This document shows positions 1 to 9,063 of a stretch of 37,737 nt of DNA, one piece after another. A program made the translations under genes and the position numbers. The notes under the pieces were generated by a model that saw nothing but the letters and a program-made list of their open reading frames with translations, searched no databases and was not told the DNA's origin. The stretch comes from an uncultured Clostridia bacterium (GTDB taxonomy: Bacteria > Bacillota > Clostridia > Lachnospirales > Anaerotignaceae): contig CALFPN010000146.1 of NCBI GenBank assembly GCA_937919015.1, positions 1 through 37,737 of the forward strand. The letters run 5' to 3'. Every line of letters starts with the position of its first letter. Within the stretch, counting starts at the first letter, position 1.

Positions 1-22
1 AATTTAATTCTGCAAAAGTCTT

Positions 23-43
23 TTTTGTGCTGTCCGCACAAAA
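23..43. repeat. Small inverted repeat downstream of the sensor kinase
   Basis: TTTTGTGC and GCACAAAA flank a five-base loop, just beyond the end of the histidine kinase gene. On the minus strand the stem is followed by A and not U, so it is not a convincing terminator. The same TTTTGTGC word recurs in a hairpin near 13704-13722. Bases 1-63 hold no other gene that can be supported. Confidence 0.4.
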
Positions 44-63
44 TGGTTCGGTTCAAACAAGGG

Positions 64-1611
64 TTATTCTTCCTTTTTCTGTTTTATTTTTGTTTCCATC
101 TTTTTCTCGGAAGCAAACAGGCGGAATTTATTGATAAATACCGTACCCTCGCCCACTTTGCTTTCCACCAGAATTTCGCCGTCATGGCTATCCATAATCC
201 ATTTGGCAATGGCAAGACCAAGGCCCGTGCCGGAAATCTCTTTATTTCTGGATTTATCTACCCGGTAAAAACGGTCGAAAATTTTAGGGATATCCTCTGC
301 TGCGATACCAACGCCATTATCCCTGACCGAAACATAGCCAAATTTCCTGTCCTTCCAAACCCTGATTTCCACTTCTCCCTTATCTTTTGCATATTTCAGG
401 GCATTTTCCCCATGGATCCAGAGAAGCTGTTTGACCAGATCGTAATCCCCAAAAATTTCCACATCCGCTTCTTCCACCAGCGTGATCTTGGAATGTACAT
501 CCAAAACTTCCATTTCACGCACCAGCTCCGCCGCCACTTCATTCAAAGACATTCGCATCTTCTGCACACTCAATCGGTTCTGATCGCTTTTTGCCAGAAA
601 AAGCAGCTGACGGATCAAGGCACTCATATGATCGGTTTCTGTCAGAATAGAATCAATGGATTCCTGCAAAATAGCAGGGTCGCTTTTTCCCCAGCGGTTG
701 ATCAGATTGGCATAGCCCTGAATCACGGAAATAGGGGTACGCAATTCATGAGAAGCATCGGAAATGAACTGATTCTGCTTCTGAAAAGAATTTTCCAGTC
801 GATCGATCATGGAATTGAAGGTCACCGTCAGTTCCTTCATTTCATCATCCGGCCCTTCCATAGAAATCCGCTGGCTCAGATCTTCGATGGAGATCCGCTC
901 CGCCGCCTCACGAATGGCTGCCACCGGCTTCAGCATCCTACGGCTGATATACTGCCCAATCAGAAAAGCCCCCAGAATACCAATGACATCCGCGATCAGC
1001 AGCTTGGACATGAAGTTCCAGATCATATAGCCTCCATCAGCCATCATACGAAACAGCTGAATACGATAGATCCCGTTTTCCGTTTGATAATGAACAGAAT
1101 GTAGCATAAACTGCTGGTCAGTTTCATTCTCCAGAATATATTCCAGATTCCCACTTTTATTTTCACGCTTTACATTGATTTCAAAACCGGTATTCTTCAG
1201 TTCCTTTTCCTTTAGATAAGGAGGCTCCGGATTTGCTCCGTTTCGCTCCGGCACCCTTTGCATGGCTGTTTCCGGATGCAGAATAAAAGGCGGAAGATTC
1301 TCCCGGGTGCTACTGTACATTTTATTTTCTTCATAACTGAATACGCTGGCTTCTACATAACTATCCTCCAGCAGCTTCGATAACATATGATCAGACAGCC
1401 GTTTCCCCTGATCCAAATACTGCTGTACTTCCCGCATGGAATCCTGCAGTTCCCTTCGCATGGTACTTTGCTGCATACTGGAAATATTCAGGATCATAAA
1501 ACCGCTCAGAAACAGCAGAGACAGCGTAAAAATGCCGCCATATAAAAGCGTGATCCTCTTGGCAATGGCCAGATGATGAAAGCCGCTGAACAGCTTATTC
1601 CTCTTTGACAT
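64..1611 (-). CDS. Sensor histidine kinase, HAMP type
   Basis: A membrane histidine kinase that autophosphorylates and passes phosphate to the response regulator encoded just upstream. Of 515 residues, a first membrane helix lies at about 21-43, an extracytoplasmic sensor region at about 44-195 and a second helix at about 198-222, followed by a HAMP linker. The HisKA motif SDASHELRTP places the phosphorylated histidine at His288. The N box is HGENALKYA, and the G boxes DNGVGI and GTGLGLAIAK are intact, so the enzyme looks active. The start overlaps the end of the regulator gene by 17 bases, with AGGAG upstream, which indicates translational coupling. The sensor domain resembles no ligand-binding fold I can name, so the signal is unknown. 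Confidence 0.93.
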   Translation of the reverse strand: MSKRNKLFSGFHHLAIAKRITLLYGGIFTLSLLFLSGFMILNISSMQQSTMRRELQDSMREVQQYLDQGKRLSDHMLSKLLEDSYVEASVFSYEENKMYSSTRENLPPFILHPETAMQRVPERNGANPEPPYLKEKELKNTGFEINVKRENKSGNLEYILENETDQQFMLHSVHYQTENGIYRIQLFRMMADGGYMIWNFMSKLLIADVIGILGAFLIGQYISRRMLKPVAAIREAAERISIEDLSQRISMEGPDDEMKELTVTFNSMIDRLENSFQKQNQFISDASHELRTPISVIQGYANLINRWGKSDPAILQESIDSILTETDHMSALIRQLLFLAKSDQNRLSVQKMRMSLNEVAAELVREMEVLDVHSKITLVEEADVEIFGDYDLVKQLLWIHGENALKYAKDKGEVEIRVWKDRKFGYVSVRDNGVGIAAEDIPKIFDRFYRVDKSRNKEISGTGLGLAIAKWIMDSHDGEILVESKVGEGTVFINKFRLFASEKKMETKIKQKKEE

Positions 1612-2284
1612 AATAACCTACTCCTCGAATGGTCAGGATATACTTCTTTCCAAAGGCTTCATCAATCTTGGAGCGCAGATAGCGGATATACACATCCACC
1701 ACATTTGTCTCGCCAATATAGCTGTAGCCCCACACTTCGTTCAAAATCTGTTCTCTGGTCAACACAATATTCTTATTCTGCACCAGATAGGTCAGAAGCT
1801 CGTATTCTTTCTTCGTCAGGTCAACAACCTTTCCGCTCACCGTTACCATACGTTTTTCCGTATCGATCTCCAGATCCTGTACCTGCAGGAGCGTCTTTTT
1901 CACCACTGTGCCTGTGCTGTGCTTAAAGGCCACACGCATGCGGGCCAGCAATTCCTCAATGGCAAAGGGTTTGGTCAGATAATCGTCTGCGCCGCTGTCC
2001 AGTCCCGCCACCTTATCCATGATTTCATCCTTGGCCGTCAGCATGATGATAGGGATCTGGGAAAATTTACGCACACGGCGGCAGATCTCGATACCCGTCA
2101 GCCCGGGCAGCATCAAATCCAGCAGAACCATATCATACGCACCGTCGGTGATCTGCTGCATCCCCTCCCTGCCATCGTGGCAAACCGTTACATCATAGCC
2201 TTCATATCTCAATTCCAGTTCCACAAAACGGGCCAGCTTGACCTCATCTTCCACCAGAAGAATCTTTTTTCGTTCCATAAACAC
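1595..2284 (-). CDS. OmpR/PhoB-family response regulator
   Basis: A 229-residue DNA-binding response regulator and the partner of the overlapping kinase gene. The receiver domain (about 1-120) has the acidic pair in LLVEDE, the phospho-acceptor Asp56 in VLLDLMLP, and the conserved TAKDE and YLTKPF motifs. A winged-helix output domain follows (about 130-227), with the typical LTKKEYELLTYL, LTREQIL and VDVYIRYLRSKI stretches. The chosen GTG start has AAAGGA five bases upstream; an ATG two codons later (2278) is a possible alternative but lies 11 bases from that site. The target genes are unknown; the divergent thioredoxin-like lipoprotein gene is one candidate by position only. Confidence 0.95.
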   Translation of the reverse strand: MFMERKKILLVEDEVKLARFVELELRYEGYDVTVCHDGREGMQQITDGAYDMVLLDLMLPGLTGIEICRRVRKFSQIPIIMLTAKDEIMDKVAGLDSGADDYLTKPFAIEELLARMRVAFKHSTGTVVKKTLLQVQDLEIDTEKRMVTVSGKVVDLTKKEYELLTYLVQNKNIVLTREQILNEVWGYSYIGETNVVDVYIRYLRSKIDEAFGKKYILTIRGVGYYVKEE

Positions 2285-2314
2285 TCACATCCTTTGTTTT
2301 CTTCCGTTTTTTAC

Positions 2315-2343
2315 AGTATAGCAATTCTCCTTCGTTTTGTCTG
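2315..2343 (-). promoter_or_regulatory. Candidate promoter of the two-component operon
   Basis: On the minus strand a -10 of TATACT (2315-2320), preceded by TGC as in an extended -10, lies 17 bases from a weak -35 of CAGACA (2338-2343). It is positioned about 30 bases upstream of the response regulator start. Confidence 0.5.
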
Positions 2344-2447
2344 CTTCCAGTATCCTTTTTTCTCCTTAAAATTTCCTTGCAAACAAATTAAAATAAAATG
2401 AAAATCACATTTTTCCGCCCTTTTCTTCCATTCTTTCCCTCTTTCGG

Positions 2448-2476
2448 TTGCAGAGAAAATATTTTTTCGCTATAAT
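2448..2476 (+). promoter_or_regulatory. Promoter of the thioredoxin-like lipoprotein gene
   Basis: TTGCAG (2448-2453) and a perfect TATAAT (2471-2476) are separated by 17 bases, a near-consensus SigA promoter. It lies upstream of the AGGAGG ribosome site and the ATG at 2520. Its presence also argues against starting the protein at 2448. Confidence 0.8.
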
Positions 2477-2519
2477 GGATACCAAATGCAAAACAAACAA
2501 TAACAGGAGGTTTTTCAAT

Positions 2520-3551
2520 ATGAAAAAGAAACTTGCCCTGCTTCTGGCAATGATGATGCTTTTTACTGCCGGCTGCGGAAAAGAAGAAGTTCCCGAAGAA
2601 CAGCCCCAGCCAGAGGTTCAGACAGAATTTGAATTTAAAGAATGTGGTCTGGCTTACAAAATTCCCGATGAATGGGTGGAAATGGAAAATTCCAATCTGA
2701 TCCCCGCCCCCACGGTCAGCCCCAACAGTGAAATCTATGCAAAGATCCGCTACAATTATACCCCCGATGAAAACATGGAAGAACTGAATAACACAGAATC
2801 CGAAATTCCTGTGGAAGAGCTGATGACACCCATCGTGGAATTTCTGGTAGTAAAAGAAGAAAATCTGGAAGCTGCCCCAGTGAAAAAAGAACTGGCTCTG
2901 TTCTCCTCTGTGGAAGAACTGCCTGCCCAGGAAAACTTCCATTTCTACTTCCTGACAGATTATGCCACAGGCATCGACCACTTCTCCGATGAAGCAAAAG
3001 CAACTTTCACCGAACTGGAAAAATATCTGCCCGCCCTGAAGGACAGTGTAAAAACCTTCCTTCCCGATGAAAAGGCGGTACAGCAAGCTGTGGAAAACAA
3101 CGGAAAATATCTGTCCTTCATGACAAATACCCTGAACGGCGACCCCATTTCCTCTGCCATTTTCTATGATTACGATATGACTGTAGTCAATTTCTGGGCA
3201 AGCTACTGCTATGCAGACAACATCGTTGAGCTGGATGAACTGCAGAAATTTTATAAAGATCTGCAGAAAAAACATCCCAATGTAAACTTCATTCAGGTTG
3301 TCATCGATACTCCTTCCAGCGATGCAGAAGAACTGGTGCTGGGCGCATATGATAAATACGGTGTAACTTTTACAGGGATTATGCCTGATCAGCATCTGGC
3401 AAAATGGATCATGGATCATCTAAACGGCCTGCCCACAACAATTTTTGTTGATAAAGAAGGCTTCCCCCGTGATCTGAAGATTGAAGGGATGCAGGATGCA
3501 GACTATTATATGAAAACAACCGAAACCATGCTGGAAGGCATCAACGGTTAA
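2520..3551 (+). CDS. Thioredoxin-like lipoprotein with a degenerate active site
   Basis: A 343-residue secreted lipoprotein. The N-terminus is a lipoprotein signal with lipobox TAGC at about residue 20, followed by an acidic linker rich in Glu and Pro. The middle part (about 40-210) is unassigned. The C-terminal ~120 residues look like a TlpA/ResA-type thioredoxin fold: VVNFWASYC begins it and GLPTTIFVDKEG carries the usual cis-proline loop. The expected WCxxC is replaced by SYCYAD, so only one cysteine remains and a normal dithiol redox cycle is unlikely. The start at 2520 is chosen because AGGAGG sits eight bases upstream and the signal peptide begins there. The gene has its own promoter and ends at a terminator shared with the convergent gene. 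Confidence 0.85.
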   Translation: MKKKLALLLAMMMLFTAGCGKEEVPEEQPQPEVQTEFEFKECGLAYKIPDEWVEMENSNLIPAPTVSPNSEIYAKIRYNYTPDENMEELNNTESEIPVEELMTPIVEFLVVKEENLEAAPVKKELALFSSVEELPAQENFHFYFLTDYATGIDHFSDEAKATFTELEKYLPALKDSVKTFLPDEKAVQQAVENNGKYLSFMTNTLNGDPISSAIFYDYDMTVVNFWASYCYADNIVELDELQKFYKDLQKKHPNVNFIQVVIDTPSSDAEELVLGAYDKYGVTFTGIMPDQHLAKWIMDHLNGLPTTIFVDKEGFPRDLKIEGMQDADYYMKTTETMLEGING

Positions 3552-3566
3552 GCACAAAATAAAACA

Positions 3567-3598
3567 GCCACAGGCCCATCGGTCTGCGGCATTTTTTT
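3567..3598. terminator. Bidirectional terminator
   Basis: An imperfect stem from GCCACAGGCC to GGTCTGCGGC is followed by ATTTTTTT on the plus strand and preceded by AAAATAAAA, which gives U-rich RNA on the minus strand. It sits between the convergent lipoprotein and CorC-type genes and can serve both. Confidence 0.8.
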
Positions 3599-4892
3599 AT
3601 GCTTCTGTTTCTGTGTTTTCTTCTGCTGTTTCTTCTTCCTTGATGATATAGACATGCACCTTTTCGATACGTCTTTTCTCCATTTCTTCCACAACCATTC
3701 TCAGGCCGTCTGTTTCCAGTTCCTGCCCTTCCACAGGGAAGTTGCCCAGCTTCACAAGGATATAGCCTGCAAGGGTATCTACTTCCTCGCAGAGCAGCTC
3801 TGTGCCCACCATTTCGTTGAAATCTTCCAGACGGGTGCTGCCGTCCACAACGAATTCGTCGTCTTTGATGACTTCGATTTCCTCCTCTTCATCGTCATAT
3901 TCATCTTCGATGTCACCAACGATCTCTTCAACCATATCCTCCATGGTCACCAGACCGGAAGTACCGCCGTATTCATCCAGAACAATCGCAACCCCCAGAC
4001 GGCTGGCCTTCATTTCCGCCAAAAGCTCCGCAATGGGCTTGCTCTCATAAGTAAACAGGGGTTCACGCATATAGGTTTCTGCAGAAAATTCATCTTCGTC
4101 CAAGAAGAAAATATCTTTTACATACAGGATACCAACGATATCATCCAGATCTTCGCCATATACGGGCATACGAGAGAAGCCTTCATCCTTTACCAGATGC
4201 ACATATTCCTCATAGGTTACATCCAGCGGCACTGCAATGATATCCGTTCTGGGTGTCATAACGTCCTTCGCCTTGGAATCCCCAAAATCGAATACGTTAT
4301 TGATCATGGTTCTTTCATCCAGCTCCAGAACGCCTTCTTCATGGCTGACATTTACAATGGTTTTCAGTTCTGCCGCCGTAATGAGAGGCACTTTTTCCCC
4401 GGGGATACAACCAAACAGACGGGTCAGGAAACCGGTCAATACATTCAGCACCGCAACCACAGGCTTAAAAATCGTTACGCAGAAGGAAATCACCTTGCAT
4501 ACCACAAGGGCAACCTTCTCTGCTTTCTGGGCTGCTACTGTCTTTGGTGTGATTTCCCCAAAAATCAGAATGATGATGGTAATAATGATCGTCGCAATCC
4601 CCGCGCCACTACTCGCATCACCGCCGAACATCTGAATGGCAAGGGCCGTTGTGAGAGCAGATGCGCCGTTGTTTACCAGATTGTTGCCAACCAGAATAGA
4701 ACTCAGCAAACGATTGGGGTCTTCCAGCAATTTCATAATCAGATCTGCATTTTTTACATTTTCCTCCACCATATTACGCAGGCGAATCTTGCTCAGAGAG
4801 GTCAGTGCCGTTTCTGATGCAGAAAAAAACGCAGAACCACATACCAATAAAAGCAATAAAACAATCAAGACAGGACTACCGTCCACGGTCAT
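3597..4892 (-). CDS. CNNM/CorC (HlyC)-family CBS-domain membrane protein
   Basis: A 431-residue membrane protein of the CNNM/CorC family, whose members are linked to Mg2+ or other divalent-cation efflux. The N-terminal DUF21 domain (about 1-190) has four hydrophobic segments and the family motif SASETALTSLSKIRL. Two CBS domains follow (about 205-330), with DVMTPRTDIIAV and DEYGGTSGLVTMEDMVEEIVG. An acidic linker leads to the C-terminal CorC_HlyC domain, which has the motif RLEDFNEMVG. The ATG at 4892 is preferred over the GTG one codon earlier; GGAG lies four bases upstream. A strong promoter at 4936-4965 drives it separately from the ABC-F gene. The transported ion cannot be read from the sequence. 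Confidence 0.92.
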   Translation of the reverse strand: MTVDGSPVLIVLLLLLVCGSAFFSASETALTSLSKIRLRNMVEENVKNADLIMKLLEDPNRLLSSILVGNNLVNNGASALTTALAIQMFGGDASSGAGIATIIITIIILIFGEITPKTVAAQKAEKVALVVCKVISFCVTIFKPVVAVLNVLTGFLTRLFGCIPGEKVPLITAAELKTIVNVSHEEGVLELDERTMINNVFDFGDSKAKDVMTPRTDIIAVPLDVTYEEYVHLVKDEGFSRMPVYGEDLDDIVGILYVKDIFFLDEDEFSAETYMREPLFTYESKPIAELLAEMKASRLGVAIVLDEYGGTSGLVTMEDMVEEIVGDIEDEYDDEEEEIEVIKDDEFVVDGSTRLEDFNEMVGTELLCEEVDTLAGYILVKLGNFPVEGQELETDGLRMVVEEMEKRRIEKVHVYIIKEEETAEENTETEA

Positions 4893-4935
4893 CACACTCC
4901 AAATCTTTTATAATGATATTTTGACATAATAATTT

Positions 4936-4965
4936 ATTATATCAAAAAAGACAAATTTCTGTCAA
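4936..4965 (-). promoter_or_regulatory. SigA-type promoter of the CorC-type gene
   Basis: On the minus strand TTGACA (4960-4965) and TATAAT (4936-4941) are separated by 18 bases; both boxes are consensus. It lies in the short gap directly after the stop codon of the ABC-F gene, so the downstream gene has its own transcription start. Confidence 0.88.
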
Positions 4966-4966
4966 A

Positions 4967-6874
4967 TCAGCCCTTATTCCGTTCAATTTCCTCCGCCAGC
5001 TCACTCAATTCCATCCAGCGTTCCATACGTTCTTCCAGTTTCTCTTCCAGCTTTTCCTTTTCTGCGGAAAGCTCCTGCAGTCGGGTAAAGTCTGTGGCGC
5101 AGGCTGCCATATCTGCATCAGCTTTGGCAATTTTTTCTTCCAGAGCCGCAATTTCATCCCCAATGGTATCGTATTCCCTCTGGTCTTTATAACTCATCTT
5201 CTTGATGGGTGCATTGACTTTTTCTTTCGGTGCTTCCTCTTTTTTCACCTTCACAGCCTTTTCTTCAACGGCAGGCAGTTCTCTTTCCCTTGCCGCCTTG
5301 CAATCAGAATAACCGCCTTCATACTGCTTGATGACACCATTGCCAAGGAACGCAAAGATACGGCCCATGGTCTTATCCAGAAAATATCTGTCGTGGGAAA
5401 CGGCAACGACTGCTCCGTTGAAATGTTCCAGATAATCTTCCAGAATCATCAAGGTTTCAATATCCAGATCGTTGGTGGGCTCGTCCAAGAAAAGGATATT
5501 GGGTGCGCCCATCAGCACACGGCAAAGATACAGTCTTCTTCTTTCGCCACCGGAAAGGATGGAGATCGGCCCTCTCTGCATGGCAGGCGGGAAAAGAAAT
5601 CTGTCTAACATCTGAGATGCCGTGATATGCCCGTCAGTCGTCCGGATAATTTCCGCCTCATCGCGGATATAGTCGATCACACGCTGGTTTTCATCCATAT
5701 CCACATTTTCCTGAGCAAATACACCGATTTTTACCGTTTCCCCATGGACAACGGAACCACTGTCGGGCTGCAGTTTTCCTGTCATGATGTTCAGCAGTGT
5801 GGATTTGCCGCAGCCATTGTCCCCAATGATGCCTACACGGTCATCTCTGAGGATGATATAACTGAAATCTTTGATATAAGTTTTACCGTCATAGGCTTTC
5901 GATACATTTTCCAGTTCGATGGTTTTTTTGCCCAGTCTGCTGCCCACAGAAGAAAGTTCCACGCTCTGTTTTTCTTCAGGGGCACGGATAGAAGAAATTT
6001 CTTCAAAGCGTTCCAGTCTGGCTTTCTGCTTTGTGGTTCTTGCCTTTGCACCACGGCGTACCCATTCCAGCTCCGTACGCAGGAAATTCTGCCGTTTTCT
6101 TTCCCCTGCGGCGATCAGTTCTTCTCTTTCCGCTTTCATTTCCAGATATTTGGAATAGTTCGCCTGATAGGAATAGATTTTCGCCTTTTCCAATTCCAGT
6201 GTGCGGTTGGCAACGCGATCCAAAAAATATCTGTCATGGGTTACCATCAAGAGGGCTTTGGAGTATTTTTCCAGATGTTTTTCCAGCCAGTCTACGGTGT
6301 CATTATCGATATGGTTGGTCGGTTCATCCAGAATCAAGAGGTCAACGGGCGCGATCAATGCCGCCGCCAGTGCCACACGCTTTTTCTGACCGCCGGAAAG
6401 GGTCTCCACCTTCTGTTCAAAATCAGAAATACCCAGTTTGGTCAGGATAGTCTTTGCTTCGCTTTCCAGCGACCATGCCTCCGCCTTATCCATTTTTTCT
6501 GCCAGTTCTGCGGCTTTTTTCAGCAGGCTTTCGTTTTCCGGAGTCTTTGCCAAAGCACTCATCGTTTCTTCGTAATCCCGCACCAGAGCTAACTGAGGGT
6601 TTTCTCCACGAAATACCTGCTGCAGAACAGTGGTGCCATCCACAAACAGAGGATTCTGAGAAAGATATCCCATGCGCATACCATTCATGGTGATGATGGT
6701 GCCGCTGTCCGCCTGATCTACCCCTGCAATAATTTTCAGCAAGGTAGATTTCCCTGTACCGTTGACCCCAATAACGCCAATCTTATCCCCTTCATGGATG
6801 CTGAAGGAAATATCATCGAAGATCACCCTTGTGCCATAGCTTTTTCTGATATTTTCTGCTGTTAATAAAACCAT
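4967..6874 (-). CDS. ABC-F family ATP-binding protein, Uup-like
   Basis: A 635-residue soluble ABC-F protein with two nucleotide-binding domains and no membrane part; relatives act on the ribosome. Domain 1 has GVNGTGKSTLLK, LSGGQKKRVALA and DLLILDEPTNHID; domain 2 has GDNGCGKSTLLN, LSGGERRRLYL and ILFLDEPTNDLD. The linker between them is basic and helical. The C-terminus (about 545-635) is a Lys/Glu-rich coiled coil, as in Uup. It lacks an obvious long antibiotic-resistance-type interdomain extension, so a housekeeping role is more likely than drug resistance. The ATG at 6874 is chosen because GGAG lies eight bases upstream; the GTG at 6883 would overlap that site. Confidence 0.92.
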   Translation of the reverse strand: MVLLTAENIRKSYGTRVIFDDISFSIHEGDKIGVIGVNGTGKSTLLKIIAGVDQADSGTIITMNGMRMGYLSQNPLFVDGTTVLQQVFRGENPQLALVRDYEETMSALAKTPENESLLKKAAELAEKMDKAEAWSLESEAKTILTKLGISDFEQKVETLSGGQKKRVALAAALIAPVDLLILDEPTNHIDNDTVDWLEKHLEKYSKALLMVTHDRYFLDRVANRTLELEKAKIYSYQANYSKYLEMKAEREELIAAGERKRQNFLRTELEWVRRGAKARTTKQKARLERFEEISSIRAPEEKQSVELSSVGSRLGKKTIELENVSKAYDGKTYIKDFSYIILRDDRVGIIGDNGCGKSTLLNIMTGKLQPDSGSVVHGETVKIGVFAQENVDMDENQRVIDYIRDEAEIIRTTDGHITASQMLDRFLFPPAMQRGPISILSGGERRRLYLCRVLMGAPNILFLDEPTNDLDIETLMILEDYLEHFNGAVVAVSHDRYFLDKTMGRIFAFLGNGVIKQYEGGYSDCKAARERELPAVEEKAVKVKKEEAPKEKVNAPIKKMSYKDQREYDTIGDEIAALEEKIAKADADMAACATDFTRLQELSAEKEKLEEKLEERMERWMELSELAEEIERNKG

Positions 6875-6901
6875 TTCAAACACTCCGTTTTCTATGTAAG
6901 A

Positions 6902-6923
6902 TGCCTCACTGAACAGTGAGGCA
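6902..6923. terminator. Perfect inverted repeat between lgt and the ABC-F gene
   Basis: TGCCTCACTG and CAGTGAGGCA are separated by AA, a perfect 10-bp stem. There is no U-rich tract after it on the minus strand (TCTTACATAG follows), so it may be an RNA-processing or attenuation hairpin more than a full terminator. Confidence 0.5.
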
Positions 6924-6935
6924 GTTTATTCTCAA

Positions 6936-7790
6936 TTATTCTGCTGTTTTTTCTTTTTTTCCTTTCCAGATAAGGAAAACCACCGCTGCCACGATGATTG
7001 CTGCAGAAAGCAGCTGGCTCACCGCAAAACCGCCGATCAGCAGCTGATCCGTTCTGAGGCCTTCGATCCAAACTCTCCCCAGGGCATAGCCAAGGAAGTA
7101 TAATCCGAAAATCTGTCCGCCAAATTTCTTTTTGGGTCTGTACAGAACCAAAAGCAGGAACAGGCACAGATTCCACAGAGATTCATACAGGAAGGTTGGA
7201 TGCACCTGAATATAATCCACACCGCCAAAGTTCATGATATGTTCCATGACCTCAAGTGAAACATCCCCAGGGCGCACCTGATCCAAACGCAGCCGCATAG
7301 CAAAGATGCCATCAGTAAAGCCGCCAAAGGCTTCTCTGTTGAAGAAATTGCCCCAGCGACCCATCATCTGCCCAAAGGCGATGGAAGGACAGGCTGTATC
7401 TGCCAGAAGCCAAAAATCCACCTTCTTTTTCTTGCAGTAGACGATTGCTGTCAGCACCGCGCCGATGATGCCGCCGTAGATGGCAAGGCCGCCCTCACGG
7501 ATCGCAAAGATCTTTGCGGGGTTTGCCGCATAATAGTCCCACGAAAATGCCACATAGTAAAGCCTTGCGCCGATGATGGCAAAAATCAGCGCATAAATGA
7601 TAAAATCCACATACAGGTCCGGGTCTTGCTTCGTTCGCTTCGCTTCCAGCATCGCAAAGATCACACCCAAAATCACGCCCAGCCCGATGAAAATGCCGTA
7701 CCAGTAGACATCCTTCCCCAGTACGGAAAAGGCCACACGGCTCAGTTTTTCAATTTCTATCCCCAAATGTGGAAACCAGATATCCGGCAT
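6936..7790 (-). CDS. lgt: Prolipoprotein diacylglyceryl transferase
   Basis: A 284-residue integral membrane enzyme that transfers diacylglycerol from phosphatidylglycerol to the lipobox cysteine of prelipoproteins, the first step of lipoprotein maturation. The family signature GQMMGRWGNFFNREAFGG is intact, as is the motif HPTFLYES. Several hydrophobic helices span the length, which is normal for the family. AAGGA lies six bases upstream of the ATG. The gene is followed on the same strand by the ABC-F gene across a small hairpin. A substrate for it, the thioredoxin-like lipoprotein, is encoded 4 kb away. Confidence 0.97.
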   Translation of the reverse strand: MPDIWFPHLGIEIEKLSRVAFSVLGKDVYWYGIFIGLGVILGVIFAMLEAKRTKQDPDLYVDFIIYALIFAIIGARLYYVAFSWDYYAANPAKIFAIREGGLAIYGGIIGAVLTAIVYCKKKKVDFWLLADTACPSIAFGQMMGRWGNFFNREAFGGFTDGIFAMRLRLDQVRPGDVSLEVMEHIMNFGGVDYIQVHPTFLYESLWNLCLFLLLVLYRPKKKFGGQIFGLYFLGYALGRVWIEGLRTDQLLIGGFAVSQLLSAAIIVAAVVFLIWKGKKEKTAE

Positions 7791-7827
7791 AAATATTCCT
7801 TCTTTCTATCTGCGGAACATTCAGACT

Positions 7828-9063
7828 TCATCTGACCACAGATAATACCATTGTAGTATCTGTGAAGGCATTTTGCAACAATTTTTCCGCTTCCGCCGCG
7901 GGCAAAGTCTTGATACAATCTAGCACTTCCGCCGCAGTCGCCCCCATCATGGTCCATTCAATCTGCCCCATACAAAGGCTTACAGGAGAATCCAGCCTAC
8001 GCAGGAATCTTCCCAGCATTTTTTTGCGGATACGACGAAAATCCGACCAGTCCAACCCGTTTTTCTGCAATCCCTTCAGTTCCCGTGCAAGAAATTCTGC
8101 CGTTTCTTCCGGATGCTCTCCTGTTCCGGAAAGTACCGCAAAGGCATATCCCTCACCACAAAAAAAGGCTGTCCCCAACGGCTCATCCAGAAATTCCTTT
8201 TCATAAGCTTTTTTAAAAAAATGACTGCTTTCTCCCGCCAGCAATTCCAGCAGAAATCCCATGGCAATGCGGGTTTTCAGCCAATCTTCCTTGGGTATAG
8301 CGGAGAATTTGAATCCAATCTGAAAATTGGTTCGCGACAACCCCATCTCCCGCTCCTGATATTTTTCAATGATCTCATTTTGTTCCATGGGGAAAGAAAC
8401 ACAGGCATCGGTTGTTTTCCTCTGCATAGTTTCCAGCATTCCCCGAATCTGCCTTACCGGCACATCTCCCCCGCAGATAAAAGCCATATTTTCCGTTGTA
8501 TAATAAACTGCATAGGCTTTCTGCAAGGTTTCTGCCGTGATCTCTTGTACCGTTTCTGCCGTACCGGCGATCTGGTTTTTGACAGGATGATTTTCGTACA
8601 TTCCGTTTAACATCTGATAATATATCCCCCAGCCGGGGTCATCGTCATACATGGTAATTTCACTGGTAATGATGGATTTCTCCCGCTCTGTGTCTTCTTC
8701 TGTAAAAAAAGGCGTCTGTACAAAATCCAGCAGAATCTTCAAATTTTCCAAAAATCTTTCCCGACAGGTAAAATAATAAACGGTCTTATCTCCGTCCGTA
8801 AAGGCATTGGCAGAGGCACCGTTCTGTGCAAATTTCAGAAAAGCATCCCCCCATTCCTGCTGAAACAGCTTATGCTCGATAAAATGAGCCGTTCCCTGCG
8901 GAAACGTTATGTTCTCTCCATCTTTTTTCTTCCAGAACAGATGGTTTGCTCCGCATTTCACTACAATGGCTGCCATTTTTTCTCCGAATTCCTTCTGGGG
9001 AAAAATATAATACTGCAAGCCGTTTTTTGTTTTTCCCTGTTGATTTTTTTCATTCCGCCCCAT
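7828..9063 (-). CDS. M16-family zinc peptidase, YmfH-like, catalytic partner
   Basis: A 411-residue M16 peptidase-like protein. The inverted zinc motif HxxEH is present as HFIEH (His60, Glu63, His64), and a downstream acidic stretch, EREKSIITSEITMYDDDP, supplies the third ligand glutamate, so catalysis looks possible. A second M16 half follows. The ATG overlaps the end of the upstream M16 gene by 14 bases and has AAAGGAGG eight bases upstream. In Bacilli the homologous pair YmfF/YmfH combines one catalytic and one non-catalytic subunit, and the same arrangement is seen here. The substrate is unknown. Confidence 0.88.
   Translation of the reverse strand: MGRNEKNQQGKTKNGLQYYIFPQKEFGEKMAAIVVKCGANHLFWKKKDGENITFPQGTAHFIEHKLFQQEWGDAFLKFAQNGASANAFTDGDKTVYYFTCRERFLENLKILLDFVQTPFFTEEDTEREKSIITSEITMYDDDPGWGIYYQMLNGMYENHPVKNQIAGTAETVQEITAETLQKAYAVYYTTENMAFICGGDVPVRQIRGMLETMQRKTTDACVSFPMEQNEIIEKYQEREMGLSRTNFQIGFKFSAIPKEDWLKTRIAMGFLLELLAGESSHFFKKAYEKEFLDEPLGTAFFCGEGYAFAVLSGTGEHPEETAEFLARELKGLQKNGLDWSDFRRIRKKMLGRFLRRLDSPVSLCMGQIEWTMMGATAAEVLDCIKTLPAAEAEKLLQNAFTDTTMVLSVVR

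Noticed and set aside
2388..3419. A 343-codon minus-strand reading frame
   Set aside because: It is opposite the lipoprotein gene, which has a promoter, ribosome site, signal peptide and domain match.
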